This document shows positions 1 through 10,381 of a stretch of 57,121 bases of DNA, one piece after another. The position numbers and the translations under genes were made by a program. Every line of letters starts with the position of its first letter. Position 1 is the stretch's first letter. Below the pieces are notes generated by a model that was given only the letters and a program-made list of their open reading frames with translations, ran no database searches and was not told where the DNA came from. Origin of the DNA: Lactarius indigo (lineage: Eukaryota > Basidiomycota > Agaricomycetes > Russulales > Russulaceae); NCBI GenBank assembly GCA_025766275.1, contig JAFKAC010000221.1, positions 1-57,121 on the forward strand, written 5' to 3'.

Positions 1-925
1 GATATATTTTCTGCAATTGCAAAGGAGTCAAATGTGCCTCCTTTGCAATTAATCCTTGATGTGGAGACCAGGTGGTCCTCTGCCTATTAATGATCAAGAG
101 GGCATTTATTTTGAGAGAGGTATGTTTTATACCATTTAATAAATTCTAATGCTAACTTTGAGTTAGGCAATTGATAGGTTTGCTCAGGAGGGAGGGCCAG
201 ACCCATTAGATGAGGAAGATTGGAGGGTCCTTGGGGGACTTCAGAGAATTCTTCAGGTGTGCAGACATTTTCTCTCTCTGATTGTATTAATTAATTTATT
301 AGATTCCCTTCTGGTATCAGCAATCACTTTCTTATGAGAAGACACCAACACTTTGTGGCACAGTTGCTGCATTTGAGGGTTTTTTAAAAACCCTGAATGA
401 CTTGGCAAATACCTTGGAGACTGAGAGACAGGATATTGGTCTTATTATTGGAAAAGCTTCAGAGAAGATAGTTCCATATTCTATCCAGGCCCTTGACCTT
501 CCAGTATATCAGCTTTCAATGGGTGAGTGGCTGTCTTAATATTCTGCATAATTTCTCATCTCATGTGAACAGTTCTTAACCCTTTGACAAAGCTTGAATG
601 GTTCAAGCAACACTACCAATCAAATGTTTCTGAAGCAGTAAAGCGCCACCTCCTTGATGCAGTGAGTGCTTTTAATTTTATCATGCTACTCTAAAACTAA
701 AATTCTAAGTAGCTCAGACCATTGTACACACCATCTAGAGCCCCTACTAGATCAACTGTACCCCCTCCACCCACTGAACCATTTGGTGGCATGCAGGCCA
801 CTTTGGCAAACCTTGGTATTGGCCCAATGCCTGTCTACAGACCACAGGCAAATACCTTAGAAGGTGAAGTTGATGACTATCTAGCAGCCCCAGTCAAATA
901 TGCCAATATTCTTGAGTTCTGGCAG
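1..925 (+). pseudogene. hAT-family transposase, internal exons (5' end outside window)
   Basis: Part of a cut-and-paste hAT transposase. The window opens in frame with a DVETRWSS block, the TRW-type motif of hAT transposases, followed after a one-base slip near base 90 by LMIKRAFIL. Joined exons then read WYQQSLSYEKTPTL, FLKTLNDLANTLE, VLNPLTKLEWFKQHY and ANILEFWQ, which leads into the last exon at 8659. Four small GT-AG introns fit: about 120-166, 257-302, 523-572 and 662-712 (46-51 nt, fungal size). The next intron (926-8658) has swallowed a whole Gypsy element. The slip near base 90 argues for decay, although a missed splice could also explain it. The family assignment is firm; the exact exon edges are inferred. 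Confidence 0.8.
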
Positions 926-933
926 GTGTGTAG

Positions 934-1410
934 TGTTACGCTCCACGGCGTTAGTCCGACTTGGACTCGTGATAGGCGTAATCGACTTAGCGGGGACTAG
1001 GCGAATGGGGACTTCGTATCAACCCAACGCAAGCTGAACAAGGGCACGCTTGGCACACTTTGCAGCAAAGATGAAGAAGTACTATCCCTTGGCGGATAGT
1101 AGTGGAAGTACTCTTAGCTCGAGGCTAAGGCAAACAGGAGGTGAGTCAAGTGGTGGATTGAAGAAGACCAAGATGGGGTTCTTGGTTTTCTAAAGTGACT
1201 ACTTATACAGATACATGTGGGCTTTAAAGCGCTGCTGGAACAATAAGAAACCAGTAGCGTAACTAGCTCGAACCCTAGTACAGCTATCCTAGGAATGAGT
1301 CATACACGAGCCACAATCACATGTGTACTACTTATGCTGACTGATACGATGTAAGTGTCCATGACTAATACTGAGTCGGTCCGTAGTCATAACCGGTTGT
1401 GATCATAACA
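934..1410 (-). repeat. 3' LTR of Gypsy A1
   Basis: 477-bp direct repeat of 8130-8607, beginning TGTTACGCTCC and ending CATAACA on the plus strand. The element is on the minus strand, so this is its 3' LTR. Most differences from the partner are CG versus TG or CA. Confidence 0.95.
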
Positions 1411-1421
1411 TTACCCCCTTT
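1411..1421 (-). other. Polypurine tract of Gypsy A1
   Basis: On the minus strand, AAAGGGGGTAA directly abuts the 3' LTR. This is the expected plus-strand primer for reverse transcription. The ORF3 stop codon (1422-1424) immediately precedes it. The same arrangement occurs in Gypsy A2 (47426-47436). Confidence 0.85.
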
Positions 1422-2549
1422 TCAGATGCGAGGCCCACCTCGCATGAAAGCCGACAACGGCCAGTCCTTCTGCACCTCTTCGATTCGCCAAAAGGTGTTA
1501 GCCCTCCAACCTATAGATGGAGTCCAACTTATCCTGCGTAACATTCGCCAATTGGAGCCTGATCTCCCTCATGCGCGTTAACAACCAGTCCTCATGAAAC
1601 GCGGCTGCCCGATAGTGGTGAATCTCGGCGGAGGGATTCATCCCCTATCTTTTCAAGGGCGTGGTCGGTGGTGTTCCCTTCTTTGATCATGATGAGGTCT
1701 TCATGGGCGATGAAGGCTCGGTCATTGTGGGGGCGATGTGGCTTGGCGTACAGAGGTTGGCCATAGACGTATGGCGAGCCACTCACCAACCCTAGCACGA
1801 ATGGGTTGCTGCACATGACCACTGCACATGGTCAGTGTTCACAACTCTCCTCCGGGGAGTGTGACCTTGAAGGGAATTGAATTGGGTCCCCTATTGCGCC
1901 GGAACCCTTCTGGCGCCATAAGGGAGGCGGGATCGTCTTCGGGAGATCTGGGCTCGTGGGGCGCCACTCAGAAGACTCGGATGTCTCCCCTGTACATGGG
2001 GTCTCCGTTGGTGTAGACGATATAAGGGGTGGCATTGGGATCGTCAGTGTGGCTTGTGTTCTGAGGAAAGAGTGTCTCGCCGGGTATTGATGCTATCGTC
2101 ATAGATAGCGTTATTGTCCTCCAATATTTCTGCCTCGCCTTCCTCCTTCTTCGCATCTCCCAGGTGTAACTGTTCGTCCTGCCACTTGCGTGCTGTCTCC
2201 TTCCACTGCATCTCCCATGCTCGGAGCGATTGCGCGCTCGTCACGCTTGGGAGAGCCGCTCGAAGGGCGGTGAGTTCTTCAGCGGTGATGGGGGTGGTGT
2301 TGAATTGCTGACCGGTATCGGGGTCGATGAGTTGTAAGTGGGGGTGGTGTTGTCGGTGAGGACCCCTCTGGTAGGTAAGGGGAAGCGTCTCTGGACAGTC
2401 CCACTCTTGCTGGGTGATAAGCCCCTCTTCGTTGGGGACATCTTCAGGAGCTCTGAAGGTGTGTAGCGCATTACGGGCCACTGCACCCCTGGCAAGGTGT
2501 TCGACGAGCGTGGGGTTCGGTGTGAGGCATTGGTAGTTGGGGTAGTCAT
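1422..2549 (-). pseudogene. Third ORF (ORF3) of Gypsy A1, decayed
   Basis: Coding-like region of about 376 codons between the chromodomain and the polypurine tract, from MTTPTTNAS to a stop that abuts the tract. It aligns by eye with the better-kept copy at 47437-48579: TFRAPEDVPNEEGLITQQEW, LIDPDTGQQFNTTPIT, PYIVYTNGDPMYRGDIRVF, NPFVLGLVSGSPYVYGQPLY, AFIAHEDLIMIKEGNTTDHA and LREIRLQLANVTQDKLDSIY. Frames change several times, and both copies have a TGA after GDIRVF. I see no signal peptide or membrane segment, so it does not look env-like. Function unknown. The motif around SPYVYGQPLY resembles one in the family B ORF3. Confidence 0.6.
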
Positions 2550-2591
2550 GAGAGGATGGAGGTCAGGAGTGGGGAATGGAGACTTAGCACA

Positions 2592-5500
2592 CATCGTGGC
2601 CCTTATATGCACTTCTTGGTCGGGGTTCGAAGTTTTGAAGTCCCGAATGGCTTGGTCAGCAAAGACGTCATCCTTATCGACCCACTGATTGTCCGAGTCT
2701 GGTAGCCCTTCCATTTGACAAGGTACTGGAGCCGACGTCTTCTGCGAATTGCTGAGAGTCTAGAATCTTCTCGACCTCATATTCTTCTTCGTTATCTACC
2801 AAATCCGGTGGTGGGTGCTGGTAGTTTGGTCCGTGCGTGGGTGTCTCGTGATAAGGTGTGAGAAGATCTATGTGGAAGACGTCATGGATGCTCCACTGCG
2901 TGGGAAGTTCGAGGCGATAATTGACAGGGGACATCACCTGGATGACCTTAAATGGCCCATGCCGTTTTGCAGCTAATTTTGTGGTTGGCTGATGTGTACG
3001 TAGGTGGTGACCTTCAAGCCACACAAGGTCCCCTTCGTTGAACTTGGGCGTATCTTTGTGTTTGACCCATGACTTCTGTGCCCTGAACATACAGGAGAAG
3101 GCGCTGCCGTGCCTGTTTGAACTGATCTAGTCTTAACGACACCTGTGGGATAGGGGATGGCCTATCGGTCCAATCAGTGTGAGGGTTGAATCCTGATAAG
3201 AGGAAGAAGGGGGACTCCCGCGTGGTTTCGTTCGGCCAATTGTTGTGCATGAATTCTGCCATAGGCAGATAACAAACCCAGTCGTCTTGCCATTCATTTA
3301 CCCAGAAACAGAGGTATTGTTCCAGCCATTGGTTTGTTCGTTCTGATTGGCCGTCGGTTCTGGGATGGTAAGCAGTTGAAATGTTTTGGCTGATGCCAAG
3401 AATTTTGCATATCTCCCTCATGAACTTTGATGTGAAGCGGGGGTCTCGATCGCTGATAACGCGATAATGCGCGAGGGGAGCCCAAATCGTGGGAAGACGT
3501 GAGAGACGTACAGGGCAGCCATTCCTTCGGCAGTTACTTCTTCATTGCAAGGAATGAAAACAGCGGCTTTGGTGCAATCATGATCTGTTATCGTCAGGAT
3601 GGAATTGTAGCTGCAGGAGACAGGGAGTTTGGTAATGAAGTCCACTGCGATAGTCTCAAACAGCAGAGCTTCTGGCTTGGGATAGATGGGTTGCAGAGGC
3701 GCTTGGATGGGGCGGAGATTGACCTTGTGTCATTGGCATTCCGCGCACCCTTTTACGTAATCCGTGACATCGTTTTTCATCTGTGGCCACCAGTAATGTC
3801 ACTCTGTCAGTTGGAGGGTGCGTTTAATGCCTGGATGACCATATACAGGAGAGTCGTGGTGTGCTGCGATGATGGTGCGTTTGTCATGGATGCCACCGGT
3901 GACCACTCGACATCCGTCTTTATACCATGTCCCCTCAATGTCTTTTAGTTTATGCGCGTCAACCCAAGGCTTCAACTTAGCTGTGTCTTGTTCATAAATG
4001 GGGTGTTCAGGAGTCATTTCTACTGGTAGAATCTCTGGTCTCTTGTGGGGATTTCGTGGTTCTTCCAGGATGTTGGCGTGTGTAAAGACGCTCTCTGGTA
4101 GTACTGTTATCCCTTTGTTGTCATGTTCTCCCTGGTCGTAGTCTGGTCTTCGCGACAGTGCGTCGGTGCGCCGTTGGAAGTTCCTTTGATCTGATGAATT
4201 TCAAAGTTGTACTCAGAAAGTTTGAGTACTTCCCGGGCAACGCGTTGGCTAATCTTCTGCGGCAACTTCCAGTATTGTAGGTTAAGATGGTCGGAGAAGA
4301 CCTTGATCTTGTGGGGGGAGCCTGCTAAGAGAGGCCTCCAATGGCGGAAAGCTTTGACAATTGCCAGGAGTTTGAGGTCGTAGATGTCATAATTCCGTTC
4401 TGCTTCGTTGAGGGTGGATGAGTAATAACCAATGGGGTGTCGTTTGCCATCTCCTTTGTGCTGAAGGAGGACGCCCCAGTTGCAAAACCTGAGGCGTCAA
4501 CCTCTAATTCAAATTGTTGGGTGAGATTGGGATGCGCTAGGACGGGTTCACTGGTGACGAGGGCATTGAGGTCTTGAAATGCCTTTTCTTCTTCGGATCC
4601 CCAATGCCATTCGATGTCTTTTCGTGTGAGTTTGTTGAGTGGTCGTGCCTTGGTTGCGAAACCTCGTATAAAAGGTCGATAAAAATTGCAAAATCCAAGA
4701 AAAGAGCGGATGTCCTTAACTTTGGTTGGCATAGGCCAGTCCTTAATGCCGGAAATTTTGACAGGGTCCATGTGTGTCACCCCCTTTTCAAGGATTACCC
4801 CCAGGTAATCCATGCGTGGGGAGTGGAAGAGGCATTTTTCGAGTTTGTAATAGAGGTTGTGCTCGCTGATACGCGGAGGACGTCTTTGACTGCTTCAATG
4901 TGATCGCTTAGTGAATGTTTGAGTCCAGTGGTGATGCCAATGTCATCCATGTAGACTCTGATAACCGTCCCACGTGCTTCATGTTTTGCCATGATATCCC
5001 TAAATATGAAGTTCATCATGGTCTGGAATGTGGCAGGGGAGTTGGTTAGGCCGAAAAACATCACCGTAGGCTCAAAAAGTCCGTATCGTGTTTTGAACGC
5101 CGCTTTCTCTTCATCTCCTTCCTTGATGCGCATGTTGTTATACCCCCACCTGACGTCAAGTTTAGTGTAAATATGGGCATTGCTCAGATCCGTGATGAGG
5201 TTGGAAATGAGAGGGAGGGGTATTGATTGCGAATGGTGACTGCGTTGATCTTCCAGTAGTCCTGCACCGGCCGTAGTTTTCCATCCTTCTTTTTGATGAA
5301 GAAGAAAGACGACGCATACGGGGATTTGGAGGGCCTTATATACCCCTTCTTTAGCTGTTCGTCTATCCATTCCCGTAACTTCTTGTCTTCCTCTTGAGTC
5401 ATTGGGTATATTTTACAGTCGATGGCATCAGCTGTCCCTGGTTTGAATTCGATCACATGATCCCAGGGTCTACTGGGAGGAAACCTGTCTGACGCTTCTT

Positions 5501-6193
5501 CACTGAAGAGACGTTCAAATTCTCGATATTCGGGGGTAACTCAGCTTTAGTGACATATTGGTGGGCAGCGATAGCGAGGTCCATGGCTGTTGCCCTGATT
5601 CAACAGTCTTCTTCAAATTGTTGTCGTTGTTCGTCGGTAATGACACAGGAGTGTACAATTTTGTACTCATCGTCCTGTACTGAGGATGCTGCCACTACGG
5701 GTGTAATTCGTTCGATGCGGGGGTTTACGGACCGGATGACAATGGGGAGCATTGCTTCGTGTATGGCTGCTTGCGACCATTTGATGTGAGGGTCGTATAT
5801 GGCGAGCCATGGGTATCCTAATACGATGTCTTCGTCCCCTATGTCCGTGATGAGGAAGCGTATTTCCTTATTAATTCCTTTAGTTTGCACATCCACATCA
5901 ACATAGTGGGTGATACGCCCCGACTTGTTTTCGGTATTATCGATATTCCATATCTTCTTTGGGACATCTAATGGTTTGGTCCCAAACCCCATCCTTTTGA
6001 TGAAGGAGGGTCTCATGAAGCAATGGGTTGCTCCTGAGTCGACTAATGCTCGTATGTCGGCCATTGCGTAACTGGTGTGAATCGATACTGGAACTCTCAT
6101 TGAACGATAGCGAGTCATGATTACACTGTTACAATTGACTGCCCTTACCCAGGCCGATGGGTTCAGGCGTCCTGAAAATCCTCCTTCTTCCAC
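2592..6193 (-). pseudogene. pol: Gypsy A1 pol: protease, RT, RNase H, integrase, chromodomain (frameshifted)
   Basis: Pol polyprotein of a chromodomain Gypsy element; it would make and integrate the cDNA. Order on the minus strand: aspartic protease (ALVDSGATHCF, about 6035; LGYPWL, about 5815), RT (KKDGKLRPVQDY about 5290, KLDVRWGYNN about 5150, catalytic YMDDI about 4950, FFGLTNSPATFQTMM about 5040), RNase H (FELEVDASGFATGA, about 4500), integrase zinc region (HHDSPVYGHPGI about 3850, GCAECQ), catalytic core (DFITKLP; STAYHPRTDGQSERTNQWLE about 3350) and chromodomain (GLPDSDNQWVDKDDVF, about 2690). Pol begins in the -1 frame relative to gag and overlaps its end. Several frameshifts break it, one at the second integrase Asp (about 3450-3475), where copy A2 keeps SDRDPHF. 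In A2 the chromodomain ends with a stop after VHIRAT; here that stop is lost. Confidence 0.9.
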
Positions 6194-8109
6194 AACTGTT
6201 GGAGGATAATATCTTTGACGTCGTCCGATTCTCCTGCTACTCCATTAAGCCAGTCACTGGCGCGCTGTTGAGGGGGTACTTCTTGAACCGCCCTGGTAGC
6301 GACTTCAGGTTCTTGTTGATGGTAGTCAGTATCAATATACCGACTAGTGGATGCTTGGGACTGATAATCCCTTCGTGGCTGTCTGCAATCTTGGGCCATG
6401 TGTCCGTCCTTTCCACAATTGTAACAAGTGACTGGCCTTGGGTTATTACGTCCTCCTCCTCTTTGTAGGAACCCTCCTCGAGGTCGATATGGGGGGTGAG
6501 GAGCAAGTATGTCTTCTGCTCCTGTTAATTGCCCCCTAATGCGATCTGCGGACGTGTCCATCGCATTTGGGTCTTGTGGGAGGTTCCTGGGTTGCCAGGA
6601 GCTTCTTGGTGGTCCTTGTCAAGGGCGTTGTCGTTGCGCTTGCGATCTTTCTTGCTTCTGTGGCGCTCCCTTGTTGAGCATGGCTTTGAGATGCATATAT
6701 TGTTGCTGGCAGGTAGTGGCTGCCTCTTTCCACTCGCGATAGTTTTGTGGGGAGTTGAGGGTGTATACTTTGGAGTACAAGTCAGTGGGTAGTCCACTTG
6801 CGAATAGGTCAAGTGTCTGGGGGTCATCAAGCCGGTAATGTGCATGTCACACTAGCTGTTTGAATTGAGTGCAATACTCATCTAGATTACCCCCAATCAT
6901 TTTGAGCCCCTTTCTTAATTCGTATTGGGTTTGTTCTTGTTCCATTGTGTTTCTGAAGCGCTGCATGAAGCTCCACGTAACTTCGTTCCACAGTCCTTCG
7001 CTTGTTTGGGGTATCCCTGCTTGTACTTGACCATTAAGCCAGGTGAGCATTGCTAACACCCATTTGCTGACGTTGACACCCTTGATGTATGATAGAAAGA
7101 GGAGGGCTCGTCGGTATGGTGTGGCCATGATGCCTTCGTCTGCATTCATGCCCCAGTAAACGTGCCATTGAGTGAGAAACGCTTCGACTTTCGCGCGTTC
7201 CCCATCGAATACTGTGGGTGCTTCGCCAGCTAGTTTACTATTTGGAGGGGGAACAACAGGACCTGCACCTGGTAATCCTCCTCCTGGTGGTCCTCCTGGG
7301 AATCCTCCGGGGAATCCTCCAAATCTGGGTCCTCTGGGTGGGGGTCCCTCTCCTGGTAAGTCGCCAGGGGGTCCTCTTCCACCACTAGGAGGATCAGCTA
7401 TGTCCAGCCCAATGGCACGATGAATTGCTACGTTGTCGTCAGTCATTCGGTGACCGGTGTATGGGTTGATGGGAGCCAAATTGGCTCGTGATTCTTCCGC
7501 GATGCATCTTTGCTCTTCTAGGGCTATTTGATCCCTTGCTTCAGTGGTAAGCTGTACTTCCTCTTGCGTGATGGTGGCAGTTGCCATTGCGACTGCTGGG
7601 CTGTGAATATGGATTACTTCTGGTTCGGGCTGGTGGATAGTTAGGGACTCAGTTCGTTGTATGATGTGGTCGCCAATAGCTCCTAGGCTAGCTTCTTCTG
7701 CCAGCGTAGTTCCTCGGCTTGGTGATTGTTGACTTTTGGAAGCTTCCTCTCCACTGATTCCTTCGTCAGTATGCTCTTGTGCTTGTCCGTCAATAGGACT
7801 GTAATCTGCGCGGCTGTTGAGTTCTTGTGCGTCAATGTCACAGCTGTAATTCCTTTCTGCTGGTCGTACAATATCCCAGCGGTGATCTATAGGATTCCAA
7901 GTAACCTCGGTCCAACAAAGGTGTTCGAAATTGAACTCAACGGGTCGAAAACGGTTTGGACCGTTGAACTCCACAAAGTACCCAGTATCCTCTCCTTGTT
8001 CTCTCCACTGGGCCGCTCCTAAGAATCTTGTTGGTACGTTGCGGTCTCCTCGTCGTTCAATATGATAGGGACGGAAAGACGTCCACTGATCTCTGGTTGA
8101 GTACGCCAC
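6163..8109 (-). pseudogene. gag: Gypsy A1 gag (two in-frame stops)
   Basis: Structural Gag protein, about 648 codons in one frame. It has an N-terminal domain (about residues 1-90, FRPYHIERRGDRNVP to WNPIDHRWDIV), a long disordered stretch, a Gly/Pro-rich block (PGGFPGGPPGGGLPG), a capsid-like region (VFDGERAKVEAFLTQWHVYW onward) and a CCHC knuckle, CYNCGKDGHMAQDC, near the end. Alignment with family B Gag (MALTSRS...) puts the start at the codon 8107-8109, which is now GTG. An ATG at 8146-8148 lies inside the LTR, and the other LTR reads ACG there, so it probably arose by CpG decay. In-frame TGA codons lie at 6847-6849 and 6619-6621. It ends ...KKEDFQDA with pol overlapping in -1. Confidence 0.9.
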
Positions 8110-8116
8110 GATGAGG

Positions 8117-8127
8117 ATCTTGGTCTT
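8117..8127 (-). other. Self-primer binding site of Gypsy A1
   Basis: On the minus strand, two bases (TT) after the 5' LTR comes AAGACCAAGAT. Its exact reverse complement ATCTTGGTCTT lies in the LTR (8361-8371), 33 nt downstream of a TATAAG box (8399-8404), where transcription should start. This is the geometry of Tf1 self-priming, in which the first 11 nt of the RNA pair with the primer-binding site. No tRNA-type TGG site is present. Confidence 0.75.
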
Positions 8128-8129
8128 AA

Positions 8130-8607
8130 TGTTACACTCCACCGGCATTAGTCCGACTTGGACTCGTGATAGGCGTAATCGACTTAGCGGGGACTAGGCG
8201 AATGGGGACTTCGTATCAACCCAACACAAGCTGAACAAGGGCATGCTTGGCACACTTTGCAGCAAAGATGAAGAAGTACTATCCCTTGGCGGATAGTAGT
8301 GGAAGTACTCTTAGCTCGAGGCTAAGGCAAACAGGAGGTGAGTCAAGTGGTGGATTGAAGAAGACCAAGATGGGGTTCTTGGTTTTCTAAAACGACTACT
8401 TATACAGATACATGCGGGCTTTAAAGCGCCGCTGGAACAATAAGAAACCAGTAGCGTAACTAGCTCGAACCCTAGTACAGCTATCCTAGGAATGAGTCAT
8501 ACACGAGCCACAATCACATGTGTACTACTTATGCTGACTGATACGATGTAAGTGTCCATGACTAATACTGAGTCGGTCCGTAGTCATAACCGGTTGTGAT
8601 CGTAACA
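8130..8607 (-). repeat. 5' LTR of Gypsy A1
   Basis: 478-bp LTR (TGTTACACTCC...CGTAACA on the plus strand) that would have driven transcription of the minus-strand element. A TATAAG box (8404 to 8399, minus strand) precedes the predicted RNA start at 8371 by 33 nt. Confidence 0.95.
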
Positions 8608-8658
8608 TGTAGAATGGTTCATTTTGTTAGGGAGTACTGACAGTAGTTGGAATGGCAG

Positions 8659-8967
8659 GAACACCAGAAAAAGTGGCCAACACTCTTCAAGCTTGCCATG
8701 GACTTACTCCCCATTCAAGCCACTTCAGTCCCATGTGAGCGTGTCTTCTCAGCAAGCAAGGAGACAGCTAGAGCCAGGAGGAACCGCCTTAAGCCAGGCA
8801 GCATGGAAGCCATACAGATACTCAAGTTTCAGGCAAAGTATAAAAGGGAACTCAATTTTACTGAAGGGCTTGGAGAGAAGGATGAAATGGAAGAGCTGGA
8901 GGGAATGGAGGCAGTCAGACCAGTTGAGGACTTGAGGGCTTATATCAGGGGCATTAGTGAGCAGTAG
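8659..8967 (+). pseudogene. hAT transposase, C-terminal dimerisation exon
   Basis: Last exon of the hAT transposase begun at the left edge. It reads WPTLFKLAMDLLPIQATSVP, then CERVFSASKETARARRNRL and EAIQILKFQAKYKRELNF, and ends at a TAG at 8965-8967 after RAYIRGISEQ. The block LLPIQATSVPCERVFSASK with RNRL is the hAT C-terminal dimerisation signature (Dimer_Tnp_hAT type), needed for transposase multimerisation. This exon is open and unbroken. It joins ...NILEFWQ at 925 across the Gypsy-loaded intron. Confidence 0.85.
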
Positions 8968-9059
8968 TTTAAGAGAAATTTATTTGCAACAAGGCTATAT
9001 ACATGTATTTGTACCTAGGAATGAACTACATAAAAGTAGGGGACCTGTGTGACTCACCT

Positions 9060-10065
9060 GGGGTGGCCAGAGAGGGAAAAGGGGGGGAAGAGAAAGGGGG
9101 GTGTGGAGGGGCAAGAGGAGGGTGCATGAGGGCTGTCTGAGGGTATCCGAGGGCGTCTGAGGGCCTTCCAAGGGTGTCTGAGGCATCCAGGGGCACGTGA
9201 TGGTCGTCCGAAGGTGGGCAGGCACTGGCGGCAGCAGCGAGGGTGGAATGGTGGTGGCGGCAGCAGCATGGGCAGTGGTGGCAGTGACAGCTCCGGCAGT
9301 GGTGGCACCAGCAGTGAGTGGTGGCAGCGGCAGCGACGCGAGGGCAGTGGCAGGCAACAGCGAAGGTGGTGGCAGCGGTGGCAGTGGCAGTGAGGATGGT
9401 GGCGGTGGCGGTGGCTGCAGCAAGGGTGTTGGCGGCAGCTGCAGCAGCTGCAGCAGCAGCGTGGGTGGTGGCAGTGGTGGCAGAGGGCGGTGGTGGTGAC
9501 AGTGGCAGCAGAAGCGAGGGCATAGGGTGATGATGCCGAAGACAACGCAGAGGCAGTGGCAGAGACAAGGGCCTAGTAGGTGGCGGTGACAGTGACGGCG
9601 CAGGCGACAACGGCAACAATGTTGGCAACAATGGCGACAGCGCCATCAGAGGCACCGACGGCTGCACGGTGGCCAGAGGAGCGGCGACAGGCGACGACCA
9701 GCGGCGAGAGGCAGCAACCAGCGGCGAGAGGTGGCAACCAGCGGCGAGAGGTGGCAACCAGCAGCAAGAGGTGGCAACCAGTGGTGACCAGAGCAACAGG
9801 CAGTGACCAGAGCAAGTGGCGGCGACCAGAGTGAGGGGCAGCGACCAGAGTGAGGGGCGGCGAGTGGCGGCGACCAGAGTGAGGGGCAGCAAGCGGTGGC
9901 GACCAGTGACCAGTGGCGACCAGAGCAAGCGACAGCGAGAAGAAGCAGCAGCCAGAGAGAGAGCAACGAGGGCGGTGAGAGCACAGACAAGGCCAGTGGT
10001 CAGTGGGCAGACAATGCGAACAGTGCGCAGACAGCATGCAGACCGCAAGCCCAGTCTGTGCAGAG
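9060..10065. repeat. G-rich low-complexity and short tandem repeat tract
   Basis: About 1 kb of purine/G-skewed simple sequence. The left half is GGC/GGT/GCA trinucleotide-like. At 9700-9790 a 20-bp unit of the type GCAACCAGCGGCGAGAGGTG recurs about four times, and at 9825-9890 a unit of the type GCGACCAGAGTGAGGGGCAG recurs three times. Long open frames in several phases are a by-product of this composition and are not called as genes. It probably lies in the 3' non-coding part of the hAT element. Confidence 0.75.
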
Positions 10066-10249
10066 GAAGGGATGACTGGGGATCCCAGCCAGTCGTTCAG
10101 ATGCTCAGTCTCACTGAGGGGGAGCCAGGTATACTCAGGGCTTGAAGCTTGAAGTTCGAGACTTCGAATTCACGCACGTGTTCATTGGCTTGGCTGACTC
10201 AGGCTACCCAAAATGGTACAATTTCCTATTCGTACTTTTGGGTGGCTTG

Positions 10250-10349
10250 AGCCAGCTCAATTTGGAGTGGCTCAGCTCAGCTCGTCCTTTTTTGGTCGAG
10301 CTGTGCTTAGCTGAGCCAAGCCAAGCTGAGCTGAGCCACAGCAACACTA
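10250..10349 (+). other. Probable 3' terminus of the hAT element
   Basis: Clustered AGCTCAGCTC / GAGCTGAGCC words (about 10265-10337) lead to ...GAGCCACAGCAACACTA. Its reverse complement TAGTGTTGCTGTGGCTC has the T/CAGTG start of hAT terminal inverted repeats, and subterminal GAGCT repeats are common in hAT elements. The other end is outside the window, so neither the inverted repeat nor an 8-bp TSD can be checked. Confidence 0.4.
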
Positions 10350-10381
10350 CCGCAGACCCAGTACCACCCGCGCTTTTGTTG

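Larger units (their letters stand above)
934..8607 (-). mobile_element. Ty3/Gypsy LTR retrotransposon A1 (complete, decayed)
   Basis: Complete chromodomain Gypsy element on the minus strand: LTRs of 477 and 478 bp, primer-binding site, gag, pol (protease, reverse transcriptase, RNase H, integrase, chromodomain), a third ORF and a polypurine tract. It is flanked by a perfect TGTAG duplication (929-933 and 8608-8612) and lies inside a hAT intron. The LTRs differ mostly at CpG-type positions. Gag has two in-frame TGA codons and pol has several frameshifts, so it is not autonomous now. It belongs to the same LTR family as the truncated copy at 46918-50085. Confidence 0.95.
926..8658 (+). other. 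hAT intron enlarged by a Gypsy insertion
   Basis: Removing the Gypsy element and one TSD copy leaves 926-933 plus 8613-8658, 54 nt in all, with a GT donor (GTGTGTAG after ...TTCTGGCAG) and an AG acceptor (...GGAATGGCAG before GAACACCAG). Splicing joins LEFWQ to EHQKKWPTLFKLAMD, which restores the continuous hAT C-terminal block. The original intron was thus the size of the other introns in this gene, and the insertion did not hit coding bases. Confidence 0.7.

Noticed and set aside
8107..8148. Gag start at the ATG 8146-8148
   Set aside because: That ATG lies inside the LTR and the partner LTR reads ACG there. Alignment with family B Gag places the start at 8107-8109, now GTG.
9026..10048. 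340-codon open frame on the minus strand (Leu/Ser/His-rich)
   Set aside because: It lies in a G-rich low-complexity tract that is open in several frames on both strands, with no motif or conserved start. Composition explains it.
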